From Lachnospiraceae bacterium (GTDB lineage: Bacteria; Bacillota; Clostridia; Lachnospirales; Lachnospiraceae): a DNA stretch of 64,000 nt. Position 1 is the first letter of the stretch; every line of letters begins with the position of its first letter. Made by a program: the position numbers and the translations under genes. Location of the stretch: positions 81,566 to 145,565 of the forward strand of contig JAEERY010000053.1 in NCBI GenBank assembly GCA_016286035.1. Direction: 5' to 3'. Below, in pieces: positions 1-9,230 of this stretch. The notes beneath the pieces are model-generated. The model saw only the letters and a program-made list of their open reading frames with translations, did not search any database and was not told the origin of the DNA.

Positions 1-894
1 ATGATACCCGATGTTTTGCTTGAAGAGGAAAAGAAGGCTTTCGAGGAAAAGAGCAGGATAAAAGGGCCCGAACCGTTTGAGACGGCAAGGATCCTGGCTG
101 AACGGATTGACAGTGATATCAAAACGGAAGTAAAGCAGGAATCGACAGGTTATGAGATCTTAAAAGAATCCAAGCCTGCGAGAATGATAGGCATCAGTGA
201 GGATGAGGAGGAAAGAAAGCCTTCAAATGTAATAAAGGCACATGACGTGGTATATGCCACGAATCCCATCCAGATGAACCTGTTTGAAGATAAGCTGATA
301 TCAAAAGAAGCGCTTGAAAAATACAGGATAATCGGTCAGCTTTTCGGAACATACTGGCTGTTTACATATGAGGACAAGCTCCTTATAATGGATCAGCATG
401 CCGCACATGAGAAGATCAAATATGAAATGATAATAAAGCGTCTGAAATCCAGCGAGGTCAACAGACAGCAGCTTGATCCGCCGATCATAATCACGCTTTC
501 CGGAAACGAGAGGAGCACTCTTGACAGGTTTGAAGAGAATTTCAATGCTATCGGATATGAGTATGAGGATTTTGGCAGAGGAGAGATAGCCATAAGGACC
601 GTTCCTCTTGATCTGTACGGGCTTAATGAGAAGGAAGTCTTTATGGAAGTGCTTGACGAGCTTGTGGAACTGGGATCGTCAAGAGCTGTTCCCGAAGTTT
701 TCAACGACAGGATCGCGACCATGGCATGCAAGGCAGCCGTAAAGGGCAATACAGAGATGACCGTTGAGGGGGTCGAGGCTCTTTTAAAGGAACTGATGAC
801 TCTTGACAATCCATACAACTGTCCTCATGGCAGACCGACTGTCATCACAATGAGCAAGTACGAGCTTGATAAGAAATTCAAAAGGATCGTATGA
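1..894 (+). CDS. mutL: DNA mismatch repair protein MutL, C-terminal part (5' end outside window)
   Basis: The 297 visible residues are the end of MutL, the MutS partner and nicking endonuclease of mismatch repair. An acidic, low-complexity linker (about residues 1-95) is followed by the dimerisation/endonuclease domain. That domain shows the metal-binding motif DQHAAHEKIKYE, then ACKAAVKGN and CPHGRP near the end, the usual set for MutL proteins with nuclease activity. Whole MutL proteins are 600-700 residues, so the ATPase half lies upstream of the window; the ATG at base 1 is probably an internal Met, since the frame is open from the first base. The stop overlaps the miaA start in ATGA, as in many Firmicutes. 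Confidence 0.95.
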   Translation: MIPDVLLEEEKKAFEEKSRIKGPEPFETARILAERIDSDIKTEVKQESTGYEILKESKPARMIGISEDEEERKPSNVIKAHDVVYATNPIQMNLFEDKLISKEALEKYRIIGQLFGTYWLFTYEDKLLIMDQHAAHEKIKYEMIIKRLKSSEVNRQQLDPPIIITLSGNERSTLDRFEENFNAIGYEYEDFGRGEIAIRTVPLDLYGLNEKEVFMEVLDELVELGSSRAVPEVFNDRIATMACKAAVKGNTEMTVEGVEALLKELMTLDNPYNCPHGRPTVITMSKYELDKKFKRIV

Positions 895-1838
895 ATAAGA
901 TCATAATCATATCAGGACCGACAGGTGTCGGAAAAACAAACATCTCATTAAAGCTTGCAGAAAGAATAGGCGGAGAGATAATAAGTGCCGATTCGATGCA
1001 GGTATATAAAGGCTTCGATATCGGCTCTGCCAAGATAATGCCCGATCAGATGAAAGGGATAAAGCATCATCTGATAGACATACTCGATCCCATAAGCGAG
1101 AATTTTGATGTAGCATTGTTTCAAAAGCTTGCTTCTAAAGCCATAGAGGAAATATGTGCAAGAAATAAGGTGCCCATAATAGTTGGCGGTACGGCTTTCT
1201 ATATCCAGGCTCTTTTGTACGGGATCGATTTTAACCAGGAGGATCATGATGATTCATACAGAGAATATCTTTCCGGGTTTGATAACGAAAAGCTGTTTGA
1301 GATGCTTAAAGAAACAGATCCCGAATATGCCGATTCGACACATATGAATAACAGAAAGCGTGTGATAAGAGCGCTTGAGTATTATAATTTTACGGGCATA
1401 AAGTTTTCCGAGTACAACAGAAAACAGACCGAAAAGAAGGCTGTATACGATTATCTGTACTTTGTACTTGATGATAAGAGAGAAACGATATACGACAACA
1501 TAAACAAACGTGTTGATATCATGGTAAAAGACGGCCTTCTTAATGAGGCAAAAAGACTATATGATATGAACATCCCTCCAAACAGCAATGCAAGAGTGGG
1601 CATAGGCTACAAGGAGATGTTTGATCATTTAGAGGGGAAGATCTCCTTTGATGAAGCCGTTGAACTTATAAAGTTAAACTCTAGACACTATGCCAAAAGA
1701 CAGCTTACATGGTTAAGACATGAGGATGATACCATATTTATCCGAAAGGATGAATTTGATCATAATGATGAAAAGATGACCGCATTCATGGCGAATCTTT
1801 ATGAAAAAATGGACGGATCGAATGATGATCGTAAATGA
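891..1838 (+). CDS. miaA: tRNA dimethylallyltransferase MiaA
   Basis: MiaA transfers a dimethylallyl group to N6 of A37 in tRNAs reading codons that begin with U. The 315-residue protein opens with the P-loop GPTGVGKT (residues 9-16), followed by the family block ISADSMQVYKGFDIGSAK and the catalytic Asp within it. The later motif RVIRALEYY and the C-terminal ARVGIGYKE and RQLTWLR segments are also typical. Length matches the family. It starts inside the last codons of mutL (4-base overlap), which implies translational coupling. Its own 3' end overlaps the next gene if that gene uses its most upstream start. Confidence 0.96.
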   Translation: MNKIIIISGPTGVGKTNISLKLAERIGGEIISADSMQVYKGFDIGSAKIMPDQMKGIKHHLIDILDPISENFDVALFQKLASKAIEEICARNKVPIIVGGTAFYIQALLYGIDFNQEDHDDSYREYLSGFDNEKLFEMLKETDPEYADSTHMNNRKRVIRALEYYNFTGIKFSEYNRKQTEKKAVYDYLYFVLDDKRETIYDNINKRVDIMVKDGLLNEAKRLYDMNIPPNSNARVGIGYKEMFDHLEGKISFDEAVELIKLNSRHYAKRQLTWLRHEDDTIFIRKDEFDHNDEKMTAFMANLYEKMDGSNDDRK

Positions 1839-3099
1839 TATGTATGAAAAAATGGGTATATCACCCGAAACAGTAAAAAAAGGCAGACAGATATGCGAAG
1901 ATCTTAAGGAAAGATTTGATCGGATCGATCAGGTTGCCGAATACAACCAGCTTAAGGTGCTCAATGCTTTCAGAGAATGCAAGGTATCGGAAGCATGTCT
2001 TTACGGCACCACGGGATACGGATATAACGATATAGGCAGGGATACGCTTGAAGAAGTGTATGCGCAAATCTTTAATACACAGGCTGCGCTTGTAAGACCC
2101 CAGATAACCTGCGGCACTCATGCACTCGCACTTGCTCTTATGAGCAATCTGCGTCCGGGAGACGAACTGTTAAGTCCGGTGGGAAAGCCTTACGATACTC
2201 TTGAAGAGGTCATAGGCATAAGAGAGAGCAAGGGTTCGCTAAAGGAATACGGTATCTTTTACAGACAGGTCGATCTGCTTACAGATTCCTCGTTTGATTA
2301 TGATAAGATCAAAGAGGCTATAAACGAAAAGACAAAGATCGTTACGATACAGAGATCAAAAGGCTATCAGACAAGAAAGACTTTTTCTGTAAAAGAGATC
2401 GGTGAGCTGATAGCGTTTGTCAAAAATATAAAAAGCGATGTCATATGCATGGTCGACAACTGCTACGGTGAATTCGTTGAGACGATCGAACCTTCTGACG
2501 TCGGTGCAGATATGGTGGTTGGAAGTCTTATAAAGAATCCGGGAGGCGGACTTGCGCCTATCGGAGGCTATATAGCAGGGAGAAAAGACTGTATCGAAAA
2601 TGCAGCCTACAGGCTTACATCCCCAGGGCTCGGTAAAGAAGTCGGAGCAAGTCTTGGCGTATTAAAGGATTTCTATCAGGGCCTCTTCCTTGCACCTACA
2701 GTCGTTGCAAGTGCTTTAAAGACTTCGATATTTGCAGCAAATCTGTTTGAGAAGGAAGGCTTTAAGGTTGTGCCTGATTCAACGGAATCAAGACATGATA
2801 TAATCCAGGCGATAACCCTTGGCAGCGAGGAGAGAGTATGCGCATTCTGCGAGGGAATACAGTCGGCCGCACCGGTTGATTCCTTTGTGACACCCGAACC
2901 CTGGGATATGCCGGGGTACGATGCAAAGGTCATCATGGCTGCCGGAGCTTTCGTGTCGGGAAGCTCGATAGAACTGTCTGCGGACGGACCTATAAAACCT
3001 CCGTTTGCGGTGTACTTCCAAGGCGGACTTACATGGCCTCACGGCAAGACGGGAATACTAAAAGCTTATCAGACTATGGCAGACAGAGGACTTTTGTGA
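1801..3099 (+). CDS. Methionine gamma-lyase family PLP protein (YnbB/aluminium-resistance type)
   Basis: This fold-type I PLP protein (up to 432 residues) belongs to the group often labelled aluminium resistance protein or methionine gamma-lyase family (YnbB in Bacillus). Visible features are the N-terminal YGTTGYGYND segment, the cofactor-stacking region around ITCGTHA, the Asp of MVDNCYGEF and the probable PLP lysine in GSLIKNPGGG. The substrate is not established for the family. The frame permits a start at 1801, overlapping miaA by 38 bases; ATGs at 1822, 1825 and 1840 are alternatives, none with a clear Shine-Dalgarno. Position directly after mutL-miaA is common in Clostridia. Confidence 0.88.
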   Translation: MKKWTDRMMIVNDMYEKMGISPETVKKGRQICEDLKERFDRIDQVAEYNQLKVLNAFRECKVSEACLYGTTGYGYNDIGRDTLEEVYAQIFNTQAALVRPQITCGTHALALALMSNLRPGDELLSPVGKPYDTLEEVIGIRESKGSLKEYGIFYRQVDLLTDSSFDYDKIKEAINEKTKIVTIQRSKGYQTRKTFSVKEIGELIAFVKNIKSDVICMVDNCYGEFVETIEPSDVGADMVVGSLIKNPGGGLAPIGGYIAGRKDCIENAAYRLTSPGLGKEVGASLGVLKDFYQGLFLAPTVVASALKTSIFAANLFEKEGFKVVPDSTESRHDIIQAITLGSEERVCAFCEGIQSAAPVDSFVTPEPWDMPGYDAKVIMAAGAFVSGSSIELSADGPIKPPFAVYFQGGLTWPHGKTGILKAYQTMADRGLL

Positions 3100-3215
3100 T
3101 AAAATTATACAGTTATATGTTTATACGAAAGAAGCAGAAGCGGCTTATTAAGTCACGGGGGCAGTTTGTATTTGGGGCCTGAAGACGGGATATATTTGAA
3201 AGGAGCTAACTTAAA

Positions 3216-4223
3216 GTGGCCAACAGTTTTGGAATAGATTTGGGAACAAGCAATATAAAGATATTCAGCGAGGAGAGCAAGAGTATCTTTGTGGAAAGGA
3301 ATATGATCGCCATAGAGAACAAGAAGAATCTTTTGGCGTACGGTGATTCTGCATATGCAATGTATGAGAAGTCACCTGCAAACATTGTTGCATCATATCC
3401 GGTATGCAACGGTGTTATAGCGGATATCCAGAACATGGAGACTCTTATAAAGTATTTCATCACAGATCTTTCTAAGGGAAGCTTAAAGCCGGCTGATTTC
3501 TACGTAGCGGTTCCTACGGATGTTACGGAAGTTGAAAAGAAGGCATTTTACGATCTTATTAAGGAAGCAGGTGTAAAGGCCCACAAGATCATGGTGGTCG
3601 AGAAAGCGATCGCCGACGGCGTGGGACTTGGAATAGATGTAAAGAACAGCCAGGGTGTCATGGTGGTAAATGTCGGATATGCGACAACAGAGATATCCAT
3701 CCTCTCTCTTGGCGGTATTGTTTTGAGCCGTCTTATAAAAGTGGGCGGATACAAATTCGGTGAAGCGATAAGAAATATAATCAGAAAAGAATACAGCCTG
3801 ATAATCGGTGAAAAGAGTGCCGAAAGGACCATGGAACAGATGCTTGAGCTTGAAAGAAGCGGTGAGCCAGCTCTTGTATTCGGAAGAGACATAGTATCCG
3901 GTCTTCCGATAGAGAGACAGATACCCACCAAGCTTTTGGATGAGAGCCTTCTTGAACTGTTCTCGCAGGTTATCGACAATATCAAGGTGATCCTTGAACG
4001 TACGCCCCCGGAACTGGGTGCCGATATCAGAAGACAGGGTATTTACCTTACGGGCGGAGCCTCACAGGTAGTAAGACTTGCACCGCTTATCGAGCGTGCG
4101 ACAGACTTGAGGGTAAATATACCCGATGAACCCACAACGACAGTGGCACTTGGTCTTGCAAAGGTAATAAAAGACAGTAAGTTCAATTCTCTTGCTTATG
4201 TGATCGAAGGGATGGGCAGATGA
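3216..4223 (+). CDS. mreB: MreB-like actin-family rod-shape protein
   Basis: This 335-residue MreB/Mbl-family protein would form membrane-associated filaments directing side-wall synthesis. It starts with GTG, preceded by AGGAGC at 3201. The phosphate-1 loop DLGTSNIKIF and the C-terminal LTGGAS adenosine motif are clear. The phosphate-2 loop, normally D-[IV]-G-G-G-T-T-E, reads NVGYATTE from N152, so the Asp and two glycines that contact the nucleotide are changed; the family's preceding EEP motif is also altered, with one Glu kept. ATP hydrolysis may therefore be impaired. It leads the mreB-mreC-mreD-PBP2 operon and overlaps mreC by 4 bases, so it is clearly the elongasome gene by context. 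Confidence 0.9.
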   Translation: MANSFGIDLGTSNIKIFSEESKSIFVERNMIAIENKKNLLAYGDSAYAMYEKSPANIVASYPVCNGVIADIQNMETLIKYFITDLSKGSLKPADFYVAVPTDVTEVEKKAFYDLIKEAGVKAHKIMVVEKAIADGVGLGIDVKNSQGVMVVNVGYATTEISILSLGGIVLSRLIKVGGYKFGEAIRNIIRKEYSLIIGEKSAERTMEQMLELERSGEPALVFGRDIVSGLPIERQIPTKLLDESLLELFSQVIDNIKVILERTPPELGADIRRQGIYLTGGASQVVRLAPLIERATDLRVNIPDEPTTTVALGLAKVIKDSKFNSLAYVIEGMGR

Positions 4224-5086
4224 GTCCTATCGTTAAGAAGAAAAGGGAACATTACGTTCTTCCAACTAAATACTGGCTGCTTATACTGACACTACTTTGT
4301 GTTGTTACCATGGTCGTGTCGTTTTCTACAGACATTTTTACAAAACCGCTTAGCACCATAAGCGGTTATGTTGTTGTACCCTTTCAAAAGGGTCTGACGG
4401 GTGTCGGTTCATATATCCTAAACAGGACGGAGAATTTTAAAAACCTTCAGAACGTAATGGAAGAGAACGAGCAGTTAAAGATTATGGTCGACAATCTCAC
4501 CAAGGAGAATATCGAACTGGCTCAGGATAAGTACGAACTCACCAAGCTTCGTGAGCTTTACGAACTTGATAAGAAATATGAAGAGTATACCAAAGTCGGG
4601 GCAAGGATAATCGCCAGGGATACCGGTAACTGGTATTCGAATTTTATCATAGACAAGGGTTCGGATGACGGCGTTCAGGTCAACTGCAACATTATCGCCG
4701 GAAACGGTCTTGTAGGCAGAGTAGTGGCTGTAGGACCAAACTATGCCAAGGTGACATCCATAATATCCGATAATGTCAATACGAGTGCCATGATCCTGGC
4801 TACAGGTGACAATCTTTTAGTAACGGGAGATCTTGAGATGATGAGCAAGAATCTCATACCTTTTTCAAGACTCTATGATGACAAGGACAGAGTAACGATC
4901 GGCGATAAGATCGTTACGTCAAACATAAGTGACAAATACCTTCCGGGGCTTTTGGTGGGATATGTTTCAACGATATCCACGGATTCAAACAATCTTACAA
5001 AATCGGGAACCCTTATTCCTGCGGTTGATTTTAAGCATCTTGAGGAAGTACTTGTCATAATGGAACTTAAGGAGACGGTGGAATAG
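4220..5086 (+). CDS. mreC: Rod shape-determining protein MreC
   Basis: MreC links the MreB filament to PBP2 outside the membrane. The 288-residue protein has a basic cytoplasmic start, one transmembrane helix (about residues 17-38), a Glu/Lys/Leu-rich coiled coil (about 70-115) and the double beta-barrel periplasmic-face domain with the family blocks ARIIARDTGNWYSNFIIDKG and NGLVGRVV. The gene begins inside the last codons of mreB (ATGA overlap) and ends one base before the mreD start, so expression is tightly coupled. Confidence 0.95.
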   Translation: MSPIVKKKREHYVLPTKYWLLILTLLCVVTMVVSFSTDIFTKPLSTISGYVVVPFQKGLTGVGSYILNRTENFKNLQNVMEENEQLKIMVDNLTKENIELAQDKYELTKLRELYELDKKYEEYTKVGARIIARDTGNWYSNFIIDKGSDDGVQVNCNIIAGNGLVGRVVAVGPNYAKVTSIISDNVNTSAMILATGDNLLVTGDLEMMSKNLIPFSRLYDDKDRVTIGDKIVTSNISDKYLPGLLVGYVSTISTDSNNLTKSGTLIPAVDFKHLEEVLVIMELKETVE

Positions 5087-5087
5087 T

Positions 5088-5618
5088 ATGAAAAAAGAGA
5101 TATTGTCCGTCTTTTTGCTGATGGTAAGCTTCCTGCTTCAGTCGACGCTGTTAAGCAGGTTCACTCTGGGTGGTATTGTGCCCAATCTTATGATAGTCAT
5201 GATAGCCACGTTTGGATTCCTGCTTGGAAACAGGACCGGCATGTGGCTCGGCTTTGTTTTCGGTCTTCTTACCGACGTGTTTTTCGGCAACATCATAGGC
5301 TTCTATGCATGCCTTTACATGCTGGTGGGATATCTTAACGGTGCATTCGAAAAGATCCTGTTCTCACATGATATAAAACTGCCTTTACTTTTGATAGTAT
5401 GTACGGATTTCGTATATTCAAATGCATGTTATATACTTCTGTTCCTCTTAAAGGGAAAGTTTGATTACCTGTATTACCTAAGGGGAGTAATATTGCCTGA
5501 ACTGATATATACGACCGTACTCGCATGCATCATCTATCCTTTTATTCATTTTATATTTGAGAAGATAGATGCATTTGATCTGAAACACAACGGAGAAACA
5601 TATATTGAAGAGCAATAA
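5088..5618 (+). CDS. mreD: Rod shape-determining protein MreD
   Basis: The 176-residue hydrophobic protein has five or more predicted membrane segments, an early QSTLLSRF helix typical of MreD and the motif VPNLMIVMIATFGFLLGN. MreD is the integral membrane member of the elongasome. It sits between mreC and the PBP2 gene, and its last 14 bases overlap a TTG-initiated PBP2 frame. Sequence identity in this family is low, so the call relies on topology plus context, which together are strong. Confidence 0.93.
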   Translation: MKKEILSVFLLMVSFLLQSTLLSRFTLGGIVPNLMIVMIATFGFLLGNRTGMWLGFVFGLLTDVFFGNIIGFYACLYMLVGYLNGAFEKILFSHDIKLPLLLIVCTDFVYSNACYILLFLLKGKFDYLYYLRGVILPELIYTTVLACIIYPFIHFIFEKIDAFDLKHNGETYIEEQ

Positions 5619-8511
5619 AAACAGCGAAAGCTTTATGAATTCAATAAAGGGCCGCATGCTTGTATTGTTTATCGTTGTTTTTCTTATGGGCTGCGGTCTT
5701 ATAGCACGTATTTTCTATCTCCAGATCGTACACGGAGAGGAAGCGCTAAACGATTTCACTTTAAAGATCCAAAAAGAGAGAACCATCTATCCTGCCAGAG
5801 GAAGGATCTATGACAGGAACGGAAAACTGTTAGCCTATAACGAACTGGCCTACAATATCACCATCGAGGATGTGTATGAGTCGGGCAGGGAAAAGAACAA
5901 ACTCTTGAACACTACACTGTTAAACACGATCGATATGATCGAGTCAAACGGTGATTCGGCTATAAGCGAATTCAACATCGTCATAAACGAGGACGGTGAA
6001 TTTGAGTTTGCTGTCAGTGATATGAAACTCAAGCGTTTTCTTGCGGATGTATACGGCCAGAAGGAGATCTCCGCATTAAAGTATGAGCAGGAGACGGCAT
6101 CGGCCCAGGAAGTCATAGACTACCTGTGCGCATTTTCAAGATTCGGTATAGGTGAGTATACGGATCCGGAAAACCCGAATGATACTTTTATACCCGGAAA
6201 AGGATATACAAAGAAACAGATACTTCAGCTTGTCACCATAAGATATGCGATGAGGCTTAATTCATACCAGAAATATATCCCTACCGTCATAGCTTCGGAT
6301 GTTAATGAAAAGACGGTCGCTACAGTACTTGAGAACGCAGAGGAACTGCCCGGCATAAATGTGGCGGAGGACAGTATCAGAAAGTATAAAGACAGCAGAT
6401 ACTTTGCTCAGATCATGGGTTACACAGGAAAGATTTCCGAGGAAGAACTCGAGACATTTAACAATCTTGAGATCACGGATGAGAACATCAGGACAACCAA
6501 GGCAAGAAACGATTATGCATTAAATGACAACGTCGGAAAATCCGGTATCGAACAGACAATGGAAACATATCTTGCCGGTACCAAGGGACGCGAGACCATA
6601 TATGTTAATAACCTGGGTAAGGTAATAGAGAGCAAGAAGACTGTCACACCGCTTGCGGGAAATGATGTCTATCTCACGATAGACAGGGATCTGCAGGTTG
6701 CGACCTACAACATCCTTGAACAGTATCTTGCGGGAATCCTTGTCAGCAAGATACAGAATATAAGAGAGTATAAACCGACAGAGAACACGAAAGCCAGCAA
6801 CTTCATCATCCCGATAACGGATGTGCTCTACCAGCTTTTTAACAACAACATAATAGATATTTCGCATATGAAGAGCGAGGAAGCGGGAGAGAATGAGAAG
6901 GCCGTTTACGAAGCGCTTACCTCAAAGACCGAAGAGGTCATGAACAGATTAAGGGATGAGCTTACGGTTACAGAGACGCCTTATATGAACCTGTCCGATG
7001 AGTATAAGGTATATGAGAGTTACATCACAACGATGTTAAGCGAGAACGGTGTAACAAAGGAAAGCGAGATCGACCGTGAGGATGAGACCTATCTTGCATG
7101 GAAGACTGAAGAGACCATCTCTTTGGCGGAATACTTAAGATATGCCATATCAATGAACTGGATAGAAGTTACAAAGATAGATATGGAATCATCCTATTCC
7201 GACTCCGATGAGGTATACGAAAGACTGGTCGATTATATAATAGAGCACCTTGAATCGAGCAATGCGTTCTCAAAAAAGATGCTCAAATATATGATAATAT
7301 CCGACAGGATAACATACAGACAGATATGCAGCATCCTTCTTGAACAGGATGTGGTCTCTATCGTTGAAGAGGAAAAGAATAAGTTTTTGGACGGCAGGAC
7401 GTCTCCGTATGATTTCATGCTGTACCTGATTGAGAACCTGTATATCACACCGGGACAGCTGGCACTTGACCCGTATTCCGCAAGCTGTGTAATAACAAGT
7501 ACAAACGGAGAGGTGCTGGCACTTGTAAGCTATCCGTCTTACGATAACAACAGGCTTGCCAATTCGATAGATGCTGAATACTATGCAAGACTGCAGGGAG
7601 ATCTTTCAAAACCGCTTTGGAACTATGCGACACAGCAAAAGACGGCTCCGGGTTCTACTTTCAAGATGGTATCCGCAACTGCCGCACTTGAGGAAGGCGT
7701 GGTATCTACTACGAGCACCATCACATGTAAAGGTTACTTTGACAGATTCGTTGATACACAGTATCACTGCTGGATATATCCGGGTTCGCACGGAAGCCTT
7801 AACGTTACGGGAGGTATCGAGAACTCATGCAACAGCTTCTTTTACGAAGTAGGATATCAGCTGAGTCTTATAGACGACAGATACAATGAGACAACAGGTC
7901 TGAATAGACTTAACAAATATGCATACATGTACGGTCTTAATGAGAAGTCCGGAATAGAGATAGAGGAATCGGAGCCCGAGTGTTCCGATGAGTATCCCGT
8001 TTTATCAGCCATCGGTCAGGGTACCAACAACTTTACGACTGTGGGACTGGCAAGGTATGTGACTGCCGTTGCAAACAGCGGGACTGTTTACAATCTTACT
8101 CTTTTGGACAAGGTAACGGACTCGAACGATAACATAATCGTTGAGTATTCGCCTTCGGTACACAATACCGTTTCGCTTCCCACGGCATACTGGAATGCGA
8201 TACACCGCGGTATGAGAAACGTTGTTTTAAAGAAATCATATTATAACAATCTGGGAGTGAATGTCGCAGGAAAGACCGGTACCGCACAGGAAAGCAAGAG
8301 CAGGACAAACCACGCTCTCTTTGTAAGCTATGCACCGTACGAATCTCCCGAGATATGTGTATGTACGAGAATAGCATTCGGTTATACTTCCGAGTATGCG
8401 GCTAACGTTACCAGAGATATTTATAAATATTATTATAAACTTGAGGATGAGGATGAGATCCTTTCAGGTACCGCTGCGGTACCCGAAGCAGCGATAACAA
8501 ATGCGGACTGA
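5605..8511 (+). CDS. mrdA: Penicillin-binding protein 2 (elongasome transpeptidase) with large insertion
   Basis: This monofunctional class B transpeptidase cross-links peptidoglycan with RodA. One N-terminal transmembrane helix (residues 16-38) is followed by the pedestal domain and the transpeptidase domain, with the nucleophile motif GSTFK (Ser684), SCN and KTGTAQ. At 968 residues it is well above the usual 600-700. The excess lies mostly between the segment LTIDRDLQVATYNILEQYL and ASCVITSTNGEVLAL, about residues 385-630, and is helical and charged. The start is TTG at 5605, inside mreD, with GGAG nine bases upstream; ATG at 5635 is the alternative. RodA follows two genes later. Confidence 0.94.
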   Translation: MKSNKNSESFMNSIKGRMLVLFIVVFLMGCGLIARIFYLQIVHGEEALNDFTLKIQKERTIYPARGRIYDRNGKLLAYNELAYNITIEDVYESGREKNKLLNTTLLNTIDMIESNGDSAISEFNIVINEDGEFEFAVSDMKLKRFLADVYGQKEISALKYEQETASAQEVIDYLCAFSRFGIGEYTDPENPNDTFIPGKGYTKKQILQLVTIRYAMRLNSYQKYIPTVIASDVNEKTVATVLENAEELPGINVAEDSIRKYKDSRYFAQIMGYTGKISEEELETFNNLEITDENIRTTKARNDYALNDNVGKSGIEQTMETYLAGTKGRETIYVNNLGKVIESKKTVTPLAGNDVYLTIDRDLQVATYNILEQYLAGILVSKIQNIREYKPTENTKASNFIIPITDVLYQLFNNNIIDISHMKSEEAGENEKAVYEALTSKTEEVMNRLRDELTVTETPYMNLSDEYKVYESYITTMLSENGVTKESEIDREDETYLAWKTEETISLAEYLRYAISMNWIEVTKIDMESSYSDSDEVYERLVDYIIEHLESSNAFSKKMLKYMIISDRITYRQICSILLEQDVVSIVEEEKNKFLDGRTSPYDFMLYLIENLYITPGQLALDPYSASCVITSTNGEVLALVSYPSYDNNRLANSIDAEYYARLQGDLSKPLWNYATQQKTAPGSTFKMVSATAALEEGVVSTTSTITCKGYFDRFVDTQYHCWIYPGSHGSLNVTGGIENSCNSFFYEVGYQLSLIDDRYNETTGLNRLNKYAYMYGLNEKSGIEIEESEPECSDEYPVLSAIGQGTNNFTTVGLARYVTAVANSGTVYNLTLLDKVTDSNDNIIVEYSPSVHNTVSLPTAYWNAIHRGMRNVVLKKSYYNNLGVNVAGKTGTAQESKSRTNHALFVSYAPYESPEICVCTRIAFGYTSEYAANVTRDIYKYYYKLEDEDEILSGTAAVPEAAITNAD

Positions 8512-8540
8512 TCCTTAATAAAGCGGAAAGGGATAATGAT

Positions 8541-9230
8541 ATGAGCCTGTCATCAATCAAAAGTTTTCAGAACGGTATTGCCCTGCATCTTGATCCCAAA
8601 GCGGATTTTGAGGATGTGATCGCAGACATCGAGACAAGATTTGAGGAATCGAGAAAATTCTTCAAGAATGCCAAGATGGCTTTGTCGATCGAAGACAGAG
8701 TCGTCAGTGAAGAAGAGGAAAAGAGGATCGTAAGCGCGATCAACGATCACAGCGATATCAATCTTATCTGTATCGTCGGAAAGAATGAGGAGACCAATCG
8801 CAAATATGTGAAGGCCCTTAAAAGAGTCGAGAGCGAGAGCGTTGAGAACAATACCAGATTATATGTCGGAAATATAGCAGAGGGCGATATAGTCGAGAGC
8901 GAGAAGAACCTTGTTGTATACGGCAATGTCGAAATGGGCGGTGCCGCTGCGGCAAAGGGTGACGTGATCGTATTCGGGAATATCTTCGGACAGGTATATG
9001 CCGGAATGGGCGGAGACGTTAATTCGGTAGTTGTCTGTTTCGGTGCCAATCCCATGACCGTAAGCATTGCGAATGTTAAGTTTTCTGATAAGATCAAGCA
9101 GGGATTCGGGAAAAAGGTGAGATTTGCACCCACCATATTTAAGAACACACTTGATAAGGTCATCTGCGAACCGCTTGACGAAGCGAGCTTAAGAGACCTT
9201 TACACAATGAAGAATGTTAAGACAGTATAA
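8541..9230 (+). CDS. minC: Septum site-determining protein MinC (orphan)
   Basis: MinC inhibits FtsZ polymerisation away from midcell, normally recruited by MinD. The 229-residue protein has an N-terminal domain with SLSSIKSFQNGIALHLD and a C-terminal beta-helix with the MinC pattern NLVVYGNVEMGGAAAAKGDV and IFGQVYAGMGGD. The MinD-interaction motif, usually RSGQ just before the beta-helix, reads YVGN (residues 108-111). No minD or minE follows; rodA begins within the last 17 bases. AAAGGG precedes the ATG at good spacing. The fold is confidently MinC, but its mode of recruitment may differ. Confidence 0.9.
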   Translation: MSLSSIKSFQNGIALHLDPKADFEDVIADIETRFEESRKFFKNAKMALSIEDRVVSEEEEKRIVSAINDHSDINLICIVGKNEETNRKYVKALKRVESESVENNTRLYVGNIAEGDIVESEKNLVVYGNVEMGGAAAAKGDVIVFGNIFGQVYAGMGGDVNSVVVCFGANPMTVSIANVKFSDKIKQGFGKKVRFAPTIFKNTLDKVICEPLDEASLRDLYTMKNVKTV

